Source: Pezizomycotina sp. ARF18 (taxonomy: Eukaryota > Ascomycota). From it: a DNA stretch of 64,000 nt. The notes beneath the pieces were generated by a model. It saw only the letters and a list, made by a program, of their open reading frames with translations. It searched no databases and was not told the DNA's origin. Position numbers and translations under genes: made by a program. Position 1 is the first letter of the stretch. Every line of letters begins with the position of its first letter. Shown piece by piece: positions 1-11,578 of the stretch. The stretch spans positions 66,714 through 130,713 of the forward strand of contig AZLU01000112.1 in the NCBI GenBank assembly GCA_002224055.1, in the 5' to 3' direction.

Positions 1-1088
1 GTCGGAACGTCAACCGCCGACGCCGTCTTTATATCGACGAAAGAAGGAGAGAAAGACCGGAACGATGATCCTGTGGTTCACTCGTTTCAAGTGTCGAAGC
101 CGTCCTCTAAAGATGCTGAATTCGAAGTATTCAGGATGTACGAGATACTGCAAGGTCCTGATGGTAGTATTGTACCAGGTGCCGTAGCATTCGCCGGACG
201 AGAACGGGAGTTGGAGATATGGAAGTGTACCTCCAAGGAAGGAAACAAATGGGAGAGAACATTCATCGCGAAGAACGTCAAGAACGACGAACTCAATAGA
301 ACCGTATCCGTCTGGGTTACAGACCTAGAGTTCCTCCCTTCTTCAAAGGAGGGAAGTTTCAAAATCGTCATCGTTTCGAAATACTCTACATCCGCGTGTA
401 CGATACGTCTGTATCACGCAGACCAATCTTGAATATTCCAAAGGCAGTACCATCGCCTATCCACTCACTGTGCCTCTCCCCACTCCCACGAATGACGAAA
501 ACGCCAAATATCATAATAAGCTGCGGCAACGGCGACATTCTGCTGTACTCCCTCTCGGAAAAGAGGAGCGTGGGTAAATACCGCACGGAGTCTACGGGTA
601 TAATCAGCCACACGAAGATCAGCAGGAATCGAAAACAGTGACGATGAGGGCGGGACGTGGGTGCTCTCCGCCGTCGGCGCGGACCGGTACGTTCGCGCGT
701 GGGACTTTAAGACGCGGAAGCTGTTGTCGAGGGTGTGGAGCAAGACCCGGGGCACGGGAATCGGTGCGCTGTGCTCGAGTTGTACGCTCGAGGAACCGGA
801 TTTGAAGCCGTTACTTGCTCCGGTTGATGCGGTAAAGCCATGAAGGGACAGCAGCGGAAGGCACTTACGTTCGGCGAGGAACAGGATGAGAATGATGAGG
901 ATGATGAAGATGATGAAGACGATGAGGATGAGGAGCTGTGGGATGCGATGGACGATGCCGATAGTGGTAGCGGTAGCGACGATGAAAGTGCCAGTGAAGA
1001 CGAAGACGATGATCAGAGTGACATCGACAGCGACGACTTCAGCGAAGAAAGCGACGAGATGATCGAGGAACCCCTTCGAAGAATCTGA
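1..1088 (+). CDS. NSA1: Ribosome biogenesis protein NSA1 (WDR74 family), 5' truncated
   Basis: This is the 3' portion of a WD-repeat protein of the Nsa1/WDR74 family, a nucleolar factor of pre-60S particle maturation. The reading frame is open from the window edge, so the N-terminus lies outside. Diagnostic stretches are the AKNVKND...WVTDLEFLP block (about 270-340), RRPILNIP (about 420-445), a DRYVRAWDF WD-type strand followed by TRKLLSRVWSK (about 685-740), and a very acidic D/E/S-rich tail containing ELWDAMDD (about 890-1070). The protein is continuous only after frame jumps near 420, 630 and 835; these look like single-base sequencing indels. A 23-base A tract starts at 1161, just after the stop. 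Family assignment comes from remembered Nsa1 motifs and the acidic tail; a different nucleolar WD protein is possible but less likely. Confidence 0.75.
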
Positions 1089-3835
1089 AGAGCAAAAAGG
1101 ACAACAAGAGGGCAGCGGTGTTCGCGCGGTAACAAGTCGAAACGGATAAAAACTTGAATGAAAAAAAAAAAAAAAAAAAAAAACGAGAATGACAGAAAAG
1201 GGGACATTCAAGAAGGCGATCCAGGGGGCGGCTGCTAGACTTTTGCAAAGATGTTAAACGTGATGATATGTGATTATGCATGGCTTCACGATGACAGCTG
1301 AGTCTTTTTTGTACACTATATTTCTTTTCATATTATATTCCTTAATTTCTTCATCTTGATGTTCACGGAATAGATATCTTAAACAATGGTATACTATAGT
1401 ACCAGAATTCATTTCTCATGTTCATCTATCACGGAGGCCGCCGGACCCTGCTTCAGAGAATGGCAACACAGAATTTCTTCATCGCCACGTAGGTCAAAAA
1501 GACTATCACCATACCAAATGTGTGTTCTCGGACTCTATGTCATATTCTCGTTGTATTGTTATTCCGACTATTATTATTTTTTTTTACATCAATATTACAA
1601 CAAACTCGGTTCATGTATATTGTCTAGGCGCCTAAGGCCCCATGGCATGGTAGGACACGTACACAAAGGAGGAACATATACATTGTTGCTCATACCCATA
1701 GTTTTGCAGGGGGTGAAAATATAATTTGATAAAAATCAAAGGGCTGGTATGTAAAAGGTTCCAGATCACGATAATTGCGAAGCGTGAGGCCTGCGGCACT
1801 TTCGTATTCGTGGCCATTCAATCAGACCGAGCCCTGGACCCTAAGCTCTTCCAATAGGACTTTTCCTCGGCGGACTCCGTTGGCCAGCCAGCTGTCGATT
1901 ACATTGAATCACGGAGGGAGAGAAAGGGTACCTTAAGTAAAGAAAAAGGGAAAAAGAGGAGTAATCATATTGAATCAAAAGGAATCAAGGAAATTAGTAT
2001 ATGCTCTATGTCTCGGGTCAGTTAGTTATAATTAGACCAGAAAAGCAAACGGACCATTCTCTGTATCGATGTCCAGCGGGTTCCCATCCGCTACAAAAGA
2101 AAAAAAAAAAAATTTCTTTTTGAGAAATCTCAATAGTAAAGTAGTAGTTTGCATATTCTCCACCTTTTCTACTACTTAACCATCATAAGACGGTAGTAGC
2201 CGCCGATGGGTAAAAAACAAGCACAAAAGTATATACCTTTCATGGATCGAATGATGTATGGTAGTTAAATAATAATATTATTATAATTAAAACGTAAGTA
2301 ATAAAAGGCTTTAATGAGGGGTATCGATCCACGGTACAAATTTGTTTCCCGTTAATTGATTAGAGAGCTGCTAGGCTGCGAGCATATCTCCACAAAATGA
2401 TCAGAATGATAAAGTGAAAATAGTAATCGAAGTGCGATAGATGAACGGAAAATGATAATTTTGCCATCGACTAAATTTCTCCCCACGTTGTTTCCAGGGT
2501 ATCGGATGACGGAGTAATATCGGATCCCTATTTGAACAAAACGAACTAACAAAAGTTTATTAAACAGAAAAAAAAGAGCTGCGGATCGATTTCGTGAATT
2601 GATTATACCGTGGCAATATGGGGAAACAAAAACCACTTTAGCCAGAAGGAATCCAGCTAGCGCTATGGCGGTGTCCGACTGCGTCCTATCTCCTATAAAG
2701 TTATAACCAGTCAATGATAGATAATTCATCACGAAGGATCAAATGATCTCCACCAAAAAAAAAAAAAAAAAAAAACTATCTAGCGCCACGCTCACCGGCA
2801 GTAAGATAGCTTCAATTAAGAGTGAAAAACCAAACATGTTAATCCGTTCAAACAACTGCCGATGCCTGACAGACAATCCTTCAGGCTAGGTTCCCCCCCA
2901 CCATAACAGTAACGCGTATGTTTACTATATCCATAGCGAAGGAAGCATTGTTATTCGTTGATCGAAACAACTTTGGAAATTTGATAATGGGCAATGCGAG
3001 ACCATTCACCATTTCGCATTACGATAATGAAAAAAAAAAGAATCTGCGATTAAAAACGGATATAGGCTATCCGGAAGTACCTTGCTTGGCATCAGCTCCT
3101 TTGAGCCTGTTAAACCGAGAACGAGGGTCCACGTCGTTCGGCTGGGACTGCGGAATACTAAACGAAAAACAAACAAAAAAAAAAAATAAGAAAAAACTTA
3201 AAAGCAAGTTAGCGTTTGTTCTTTGGCCCCGGAAAATTTCGTTCGTTAGGCGGGGCTACCGTGCATGCCTCCAACCAGAACCAGCTTTCACGCAGCTTGA
3301 TAGATGCATGGCACAGCGCCGCCCGGTCGGCAGGGTAGCTCATTCGCCAGACGGCTGCTTTCTGCACCTTTGTTCACTGCCCGTCGGCATCGTTTGAGCA
3401 TCAATGGGGGAATAGAGTCGACATTCTTTGGGTAAAGTTTCTCGATTCAGCCCTGGCACTTATTTAGGATAAGGTCAGGGGAAGATCGAAGTCTCGACTG
3501 GACCCGCGGAAGCTAGCACGTTATTTAGCGTGCAAGCAGGGTGGCCATGGAATCCACCGACGAGCTAAAAAAGCTAAAATAAAGATACCAAGGTACCTGG
3601 AGCAAATGGACACTCAAAACTTTCACTAGTTTTAAGGGTGCGTAAAGGGTGCGGTACCTGTCAGCGCTCTCGCATCTGATTTCCCAATATAGACTTGTAT
3701 AGGGAAAATCTTTCTCGCTCCCCATTTGCTTCTTTTGCGCTTGTCCATACCCTCTACTTCCGCGGGTTGCCTGATCGACCGTTAGCCATGATGCAGATAT
3801 AACACAGCGTCTCCGGTAGGCGATTTTCAATGCAT

Positions 3836-3884
3836 GGGGGTTTTTTTTTTTTTTTTTTTTTTTTTTTGGGGGGGGGGGGGGGGG
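3836..3884. repeat. G5-T27-G17 compound homopolymer
   Basis: Five G, then 27 T (3841-3867), then 17 G (3868-3884) in immediate succession. Such a junction of two long pure tracts is unusual. It may be partly a read or assembly artefact. Confidence 0.9.
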
Positions 3885-5378
3885 TTGATGTATGTATGTA
3901 TCGTCCTCGAGGCCCTCCCTCGTGCACAGACATTAATGTAGCAACGCAACGTCTCCTGCTGAGAAAAAAATTTGTTCTAAAAAAGAAAGAAAAGAAAGAA
4001 AGAAAGAGAAAAAAAAAAAAAAAAAAACGGGAAGAAGGAAAAGGGAAGGTAAGGCCGTCATGTCTGTCATGTTTAGAATATGTGACGCCTTGGGCTTTGG
4101 CTTTTGCTTAAGGCCGGTAGATGCAGAAAATTCTTTTTTCCCCCAGAAGCAAATCGTAACCGAGTCGCGACAAGGAGGAAAAGAAAACCATGAGCTCTCC
4201 TGCAGTCTCCTACCAAGGGTTCTTTTTTCTTCCTCTTTTGTCTCCTTAGAAAAAGAAATTACAAAATTTTTTTTAAAAAAAAAAGAATTAAAATGCTCAT
4301 CTCATATTCTTTTATCTCATACGTATACATGTATATTATATTTAAAATTTTTAAATCGCTATATCAATGATGACTTTCGATCTTCCAAGACAAAAAAAAA
4401 AAAAAAAATGTACCCCCACTCAGAGCATATCTCGAAAGACGGACTACTGCAGGGGAAAAATACAATAAATAAAATAGATTTGGTGGGAAGAAGAATGGAA
4501 AGGGAAGGAAATGGGGAAGGAACTACTTTACCAGCTTTTTTAATGTTTCTTTTTTATTCTTTGAACTCTCTGTCTCAGACCCGCCGACGGCCGCCTTCGT
4601 CCGGTAGGAAGGAGAGGATTGTTTCATTACGGGGGGCCGGGGATTGTTCTCTCCATAGTTTAGCGAGGATCATAGAAGGACTCCATTTTGGCTATGGCCT
4701 GCATGCATGTCTCTCCGTTTGGTCTTTAAGTCGCTGAGGAGCGGTGGATCCTATCCATTTCATGAGCAATGGGGTTTTGGAAGAGGTGATAATCATCCCT
4801 TCAATGTCGTAAAGCTCGTATAGAAGAATTATTTGTGAGTAAAAAAGAACGATTCTGTATTTTCTTTTGACGCTGCGCGATGGTCGGACAAAAGTTGGTA
4901 GAAGATGGTTTCGTTGAGGAGAGTTGGAAAGTAAGTAACGATAGAAAGATAGAAAATAAAATAAAAAAATCCCCATTAAAAAAATAAATAAATAAAATAA
5001 ATAGGAAAAATATAATATAATAATATAAATAAGTAAATAATATAAATAAGTAAATAATATAAAATATTTTTCTGGCAAGAAGCGTCGTTGAATCACATCG
5101 GACATTTGCCCTAGCAAGACAACGCAAGTGAAAGAATGAGTAAAGTAATACAAATACATTTATTTCGTAGTCACTTATACATATTATCGGTGTAATCATG
5201 GCGTAATATAGTACTAGTAGTAGTGTGATAATATGTATGAGCAATAACTACAATGATAATAATATAATTGTGTACTGATAATGTACTAAAAAGAGATCGT
5301 ATGGAGTCTCTCATGCTTTAAGTCCGTTAATAGAGAAAATCTTCAGCATCATTTGTATATACATATGTAAAGAAATCA

Positions 5379-5420
5379 AAAGAAAGAAAGAAAGAAAGAA
5401 TGAATGAATGAATGAATGAA
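5379..5420. repeat. Compound tetranucleotide microsatellite (AGAA)n(TGAA)n
   Basis: About five AGAA units are followed directly by five TGAA units. It lies in AT-rich intergenic DNA about 560 bp downstream of the Zn2Cys6 gene's stop codon. Confidence 0.9.
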
Positions 5421-5978
5421 AGGGAAAAGATTAAAGAAAGGGCAGGAATATTCAAACTAATTCCACTGCTCATATTCGTGATTCATTACAGCCGAGTAGA
5501 ATAATATACACACACTCATTCCTTGATGCTTTCTAGTCTTCCCTAAGTATGTACATGAAATTAGGGATAATAGATCAGCCTGCGAATCGTTCCCGAAACC
5601 ACCTGATGCAATTATTACTATACATGCTAGAGAGACAAAAAAAAATCAGCGCTTCCCGGGGAAAACAACAAAAACAGACGGTACTTTGATGGCTATAACG
5701 CCGAAAAAAAAAAAGCAGGAGAAGAAAATCGACATAGCGAGCCCAAAAAAAAAAAGAAAGCGAAGGAATATGAAAAGACATGTTATGAATACATTAAATA
5801 AAAAAGGATGAAATAAGATGAAATAATAACTATTATCATTATTTATTACGGCAAGAATATGAAATATCGCAGACATCTCGTTCGCCTTGTGCTTTCTTTT
5901 TAATATACGTAACATCATAAGGAGGGATAAAAGGATCGTGTGCGTTATTATAAGTCGTAGGTTGAAAATTAAAAAGTG

Positions 5979-8900
5979 TTAATTGGTTGCCTTCATTGGA
6001 TCATATCCTCCGGCGCCCAATCCGCCAGTTGCGATGTTGTCAATTCGTCGAGTTGCGATACAGTAATATCCATCTTGAAGAGTGGAGAAGTCAGGCTGAG
6101 AAAGGTACCTGCCTGGTGCGCTAGTGACTGCAAGGACGTGTGCTCCCCCATATGCTGCTTCGAGTTCAAGTAAGGGGTCGTCAAAATTTTGGTAGCTCAT
6201 TTCGGATATAGGGACTGTTTTCCCCATAGCGATTCTAAAGGTTGAGTTGATCCTGGTATAGTTTGCCAGCGCGTGGCTTTGCTCTTGTGTGGAAGTTGGC
6301 TGAAGCTAGACTCATTCATAATTGATTGCAGGCGCATGGTGTCGATGGAGCCGTAGTGATTGGTAAAAAAGTCGCCGGAGTAAATGATGTCTGTTAGGCC
6401 AGCCGCGGGGAAAGGTTTGTGGTTGATTTGATTTTTGCTAGGCCGGAGGAGTCGACCTTCCAGGAGCTAAGTTCGGACAGCTGCCAAAATCGCCAATATC
6501 AGTTTCATCGCGAATGTCTTCGCCTTTAACTTGATTCAACGCAACCCGTATCCTGTTGATCTGAGCGCAGACCACAAGGTGAAGTTGGTGGAAGGGATCC
6601 CAAAAAAGGCCGATAGACTCCAGCAACTCAGCCGCAATACGTAGCCCGCGGTGGGCATTCCAAAGACGGATGACCTCAGGAGTGTGGTCGCGTATCCGTC
6701 CTTGTCGATGTGTCTGAAAGAAGATGGGCAGCCCATCTGGCCACAACATCCGTGGCCATGAGTATTGCCGGCCCTAAGAATGGAGACGAGTCATTTCGGG
6801 AAATTCGCCAGCTTTGATGAGGCGTCTCTTGCGTTTTTCACATTCGTTAACGATACTGATGATCTTGTAGGCGTGGCAGTAGCATTCCCTGAGGTGTGCG
6901 GTAATAGTAGCCTTGTCTTCGTTACCTGTAAGCCTGACATAGCGGTGAAGGAGGAGGAGGCAAGCGTGGTATGCGACGTTCATTAAAATGAAGGTATCCG
7001 CCGTTGAATTTTTTCCATGTACTGAAAGTCAAGATTCTCGCTCGAAAATCTATATCTCCCCGGAAGATCGTCGTACCATTCGTTACACTCGTGAGAAACC
7101 TTGAAAATGTTGAAGCATTAAGCTTCAGGTTAATTGGTCTGTTAGGATTTTCAGCGCCATCTTTGGGCTCGAAAAAAGGACAGCGATGTTTCCCCATATT
7201 CTGATGATCCGGATTAAATGTGCAGTTGTCCCAAGAAGCTGGGGGTTCGCTCTTGGCTCTTGATCGGCTCTTATTAGTAATTCTGTCTGGACCGGAATAC
7301 CATGCTCGAAAAACTCTTCGCCGCACGGTAAATGCACGAATGCATTCTCTTCTTTTACCTGGTACGGGTTGCGATATAATTCGCAGTTGAAACGGTATCT
7401 CTAAAGACACAGTAATATTAGCATTAAGAGAGCCAAAAGAATAAATAAAATAGAAGTGAAAGGAAAGAAAGAAGAGGAGATGGGGGAGCTTGATAATATG
7501 GTATCTTACATCAAGAAGGAAGTTACCCCAGTAGGTTCGCCGACGGGCTTCCGCTCTTATGGCAGTTCTGGATCGGGTGTAACTATCTTCAGCCCCTGGG
7601 CTGTACATTATAAGAGTATCGTCCTCCTCGTTGAGCCGTAAAGCATGGCTCATTTGAATCGCCATGGAACCAAACATCCACGACTTTCTTGGCACCTAAG
7701 CCAAAGTAATGAAGGGAAAGCATCATGAGCCCTTGTACGGTTTCGATTTCTAGGTTGTCAAAGTTCTCCATGGCTAATTGTGTTGCGTGGTCTTGCAAGA
7801 CTTTTGCTGCTTCTGTATCTCTGAGCTCTTCGGAAAAGCGACAGCTCGTGGCGCAAAGGGATAATAATAAAAAAGGTGGAACGCTTTCGATTTCGGCAAA
7901 AAAGGTTTTTTTGTGAAGGAAGGAATACGACTGAGAGTAAAGGTGTTTAAAGAAGAGGCTACACAGGTGTTCGATTACAGGTTGGTTGGGTAAGGCGGCA
8001 TGCCTGGCATTGTCTGACAGTGAGCGTCGGATCCCAAAGCCTGGCTGAGACTTTTCTCGAAAAGCTCTAAATGATTCGAGATCAAAAATCAGGGATTCTC
8101 GCCACCTTGCTTCGAGTTTCTGGGGTTCGTACTTGCACCTAAGTCGCTTTCAGTCACGTAAGAGGGCCCGGAGCCTCCGGAAGTCCTCCTCGGTCTTTCC
8201 AGTGAACTTGTTCTCGAGAGCGATCCTTCGTGACCACCTGGAATTTGGAGTTGTCCTTTGCCTACAGTAGCGTTAGCATATTGGTTTTGAGCCTTTCGGC
8301 GGCGGCCTATTTTGTTGGAGCTGCTATCGCTACTGGGATTGGTCGACGCACGTCTCTGTCCTTTACTCTTCCTTGGTTTTTGGCTTTATATTTTGGAATG
8401 TGTATGAAGATTCGTTAGCGATCTGGACTGAAAACGGATTTCGCTCTTTCTATTTATAAAATTTACCTTGTTTCCACCCTGCAAGTATTTTTCAGCGTAG
8501 CAGATTTTAAGCAGTTCAAACAGGGACCGCCATCCTTGTTTACTAGACACTTAATTTTCTTCGTCTGCAGGTTAAGCATGCCACAGGAAGCCTTTGCCTT
8601 GCCTTTCCGGCCTTTGTAAGCCCCCATTCAGGGTTAACAGTGATCCCGTCCACTTCCTTCGGTAGCTCTGGCTCGTACGCTTGGCGCCCATGTCCACCTC
8701 AAAGGAACGGCCACGTCTGATCGCGGAAGTTGAACATCCTGCGATACCATGTTCCTCGTAGCGTAGTTCGTAGTCCAGCTCGAAGTCGCAGAAAAGTTAT
8801 TATTATGGTAGGCCGTCATGTCCGTCGAAGAGGACCGGCTGAAGTCATAGGGCGAAGCCTCCATAGTATCAGTCCATGACCTCCGCGGACCACCTCGTTC

Positions 8901-9335
8901 GTGAGGGGGCATGGAGAATGGATGGTGATAGTTATTTTGGCCGTGGAAGGCCATATTTGAGCCTATAGCAGTATGGCCAGGGACGTAGCCCTCTGAAGAG
9001 ACGGGAGGATTCCCGTCAGCGAAATCTCCCAGATTTCGGTCGTATGAGTCCTGAAAAACTACTTGTGATTTAGGAGAATGGGGTTGCTGTTGCTGGAGCC
9101 GAGGGTCGAGATTAAAGTTGGACTGCTGGAGGTTGAAGTGTCTCAACTCTGGGTCGCTCCTGCTATGTACTACAGAGGCGGGACCGTGATGGATGTAACG
9201 AGACTGGAGCCCTTCGTGAGGATAACCCGAGTCCGAGTCAAAACGGGAGGGTGAGTGAGTGCTCTCACCTGGTGGAGAGGCCGTATGGCTTTTGGCCAAA
9301 TCATCATCGTAATGATGAGAAGATCGATTTGGCTC
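5979..9335 (-). CDS. Zn2Cys6 transcription factor with fungal_trans domain
   Basis: A fungal-specific transcription factor, read on the minus strand. The N-terminal part (about 9330-8640) is Q/N/S/P-rich and disordered. Then comes EWGLTKAGKARQRLPVA followed by a binuclear zinc cluster, CLTCRRRKLKC then PCLNC and a final Cys (8481-8578). It fits C-x2-C-x6-C-x8-C-x2-C-x9-C once one missing A in the third-Cys region is allowed for. An S-rich linker follows. The middle homology domain (about 8030-6500) shows PVIEHL...YSFLHKKTFF, MSHALRLNEED, ARRRTYWGNFLLD, a GT-AG intron at 7401-7509, then DRYRFNCELYRNP and LPCGEEFFEHG. The C-terminus ends GGYDPMKATN. Several frame jumps interrupt it. The first exon was not found: an in-frame stop lies just upstream and an acceptor near 9335 suggests an intron there. 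The target genes cannot be told from sequence. Confidence 0.8.
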
Positions 9336-10352
9336 CTCTAACCGACCGAAAAGTTAGGGGCCGTAAATAAGTGGTTCGGCATATAACCACTTTGCATATT
9401 TGTGAATCAAGAATAACTGCCGAAGCGGCAAAATAGGTAACCAATCCTTAACTAGTAAGAAAAATAAAATAAATAATAATAATAATAAAATCAAATAAGG
9501 GCTGAAACTTGAAATTAAAATAAATAAAAAAAAAATTAAAAAAGTAAATCCCTAAGGTAATAAGATTTTTTTTATAACTACCGGGAAACGAACGAAAAAT
9601 AAAGTAGCAAAATTTTATATGGGGAATATTTCAGAAGATGAGGAGAAAAAAAAAAAATCCCCTTGAACACTAAACTTTGACTGATATGGTGTCAAAAGGA
9701 AAACCAAGGAAAAAAGGAAGAAAAAAAACTTGTTAGTCGACTTTCTTTCTTATCTTTTTTTTTCAATATGTATATACTTAATAATGATAAACTGTATGGT
9801 GTGGTCCTTTCTTTTTTTGCTGCAAGTGGGTGTGGTGGTGTAGGGTTATATGTGTATGTATGTATGTGGGTGTCTGGCTGGATATTTGACGAATCATGAG
9901 AGGGACGCTTACCAGCTTTATAAGTTCAAAGAAAAAGAAAAAGAAGTAGAATACCTTATTCACAAGGCAAAAGGTGAAGGCTCTGATATATCAAGATAAC
10001 GAGGAAAAAGTCGTTCGACTATACCTTGCAATATATGGTTGCATCTAAATTTGGAGACAAGGGAAGTTGTGAATTCTCTAGATATTCCCAAAACTGAAGT
10101 AGTCGAATATTTCTCCTCCTGGGTCTCTGCAGGGGCAAAGCTATGCGTGTCTAAAGTTGAATAAATATAAAATAGCTTAGAGATAGAAGGAAGAAGACGA
10201 AGAAGCAGAGGAAGAAAGTGAAATAACGGTTTCGTTTATAAGATATTAAAGTGGAGATAAACAAGAAGTGGGAAGATTCGAGGGTCGGAGTAGGATTTCT
10301 TTGCGATCTTGTCGACTTTAACCACCCAAAAGTTGAACTAGAGGTTGAGAGA

Positions 10353-10354
<2 letters not shown>

Positions 10355-10399
<45 letters not shown>
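10355..10399. repeat. T32-A13 homopolymer junction
   Basis: Thirty-two T (10355-10386) run directly into thirteen A (10387-10399). This makes a perfect T/A inverted repeat of at least 13 bp per arm. It lies about 1 kb upstream of the Zn2Cys6 gene, which is transcribed away from it. Confidence 0.9.
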
Positions 10400-11530
10400 T
10401 TATAATAATAATAGATAACAATAATTATTATATAATAACAATAATACCAGTTTAACAGCCGTAGACTGTCACGAAGTCTTGACTGATCAACGTCGCCGTG
10501 GTAGGAATACGTTATAAAACGGACGGTAGTTCCGAAGCGGTAGTAGAAAAGTAGCAATACTTATAGAGGGGGGGTTTTTTTATCTAAATACTGAGACTTA
10601 GAGTAAAAAAAAAAGAAAAAGTAATTCCACGATTCGTATTTTTCGCAACGAGGAACTCTTTATTTTGTATACTAGGGAATCTAAATGTCTTTATTGTGGT
10701 CCTAGGTGACTTGAAATGATGTCCTTAAAGGAAAGAAGCACCGAATCTCTTGCGTCGACAAGATTTAGGACTAGCCCAAAGATTTCCGGTAAGGTGGAGG
10801 TGTCAAGACCCTAGTAGGATGATAGAGATTCCGTAAGCATATAACTCCAAAAACACGTAGGTTTTTCCTATTTGTGTACACGTGAATGTGACATGTACAT
10901 ATAGGGGAAATTCTCCTAGACCTCTTCAAGCTAATTGCACGACTTGCTTGAGAGCCGTCAGGGGCATAGATGGGTAGGTTAAGTACCTTGAAACGTGGTT
11001 ACCTGTCTCCAAGTATGAACGGATTAAGGTAACCCAGGTGCTATTGTACCTCAATGCCGAATAATGTCAGGTAGCGCTCAGTTCCTAATATGCTTCCTTG
11101 ATTTTAAATGATACTCTGTATAATGCTCAGCGCTAGTATCAGATCTGTTGGTTTCGAGCGTCGTGGAAGATGAGCTGGCAATAAGGGGCTCTGCCTAATA
11201 TGACCCCGAATTCGGTCTAATGGAGCCAGTGTGCTAGTATGAGGAGGCGTTGCTGGTCGGTCTGTGATATTGAGGACGATTCCGGGTTGTTATAAGATAT
11301 CGATCTGCTCTGCGAGTCTTCTTGAAGGTGCTGTATGAAAACGTGGGAGACAACGAAAAAAAGCCACTAGTGTGACAAAGTAACTTCTAGAAAGCGACCT
11401 AAGTACTGAAGTATTGTGACGACCAACGCCAGTGGAGCCAGGGAAGAGGTAAAGTAAAAGGAACGACAAGGCTCAACTGGTATACTGTCTTATTTTCCTT
11501 TTATTCCTAGATTCTTTGAGCACATCTTTT

Positions 11531-11578
11531 CTCTTTCTTTCTTTCTTTCTTTCTTTCTTTTCTTTCTTTCTTTTCCTT
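11531..11578. repeat. (CTTT)n polypyrimidine microsatellite
   Basis: Slightly interrupted CTTT repeats, continuing into further C/T-rich sequence to about 11600. Confidence 0.85.

Larger units (their letters stand above)
1089..5978. other. Gene-poor intergenic region rich in homopolymers
   Basis: I see no recognisable gene in these 4.9 kb. Open frames are short, overlap on both strands and are largely artefacts of A/T tracts (runs of Lys or Phe). The stretch contains A23 (1161-1183), A21 (2755-2775), a G5-T27-G17 block (3836-3884), A-rich stretches around 4000-4026 and 4392-4408, and an AAAG/AATG microsatellite (5379-5420). The part around 3060-3830 is less AT-biased but carries no motif that I can name. 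Confidence 0.6.

Noticed and set aside
465-1281. Minus-strand frames across the NSA1 acidic tail
   Set aside because: They are antisense shadows of the GAT/GAA-rich repeat, giving Ile/Phe/Leu runs without any domain.
3830-4111. Plus-strand frame beginning with a long Phe run and a Gly run
   Set aside because: The residues are a direct translation of the T27-G17 homopolymers and following A-rich sequence; there is no independent sign of coding.
4692-5244. Minus-strand frames rich in Tyr/Leu/Ile/Phe resembling membrane proteins
   Set aside because: They arise from AT-rich low-complexity DNA (AAAT/ATAA repeats); two overlapping frames look equally hydrophobic.
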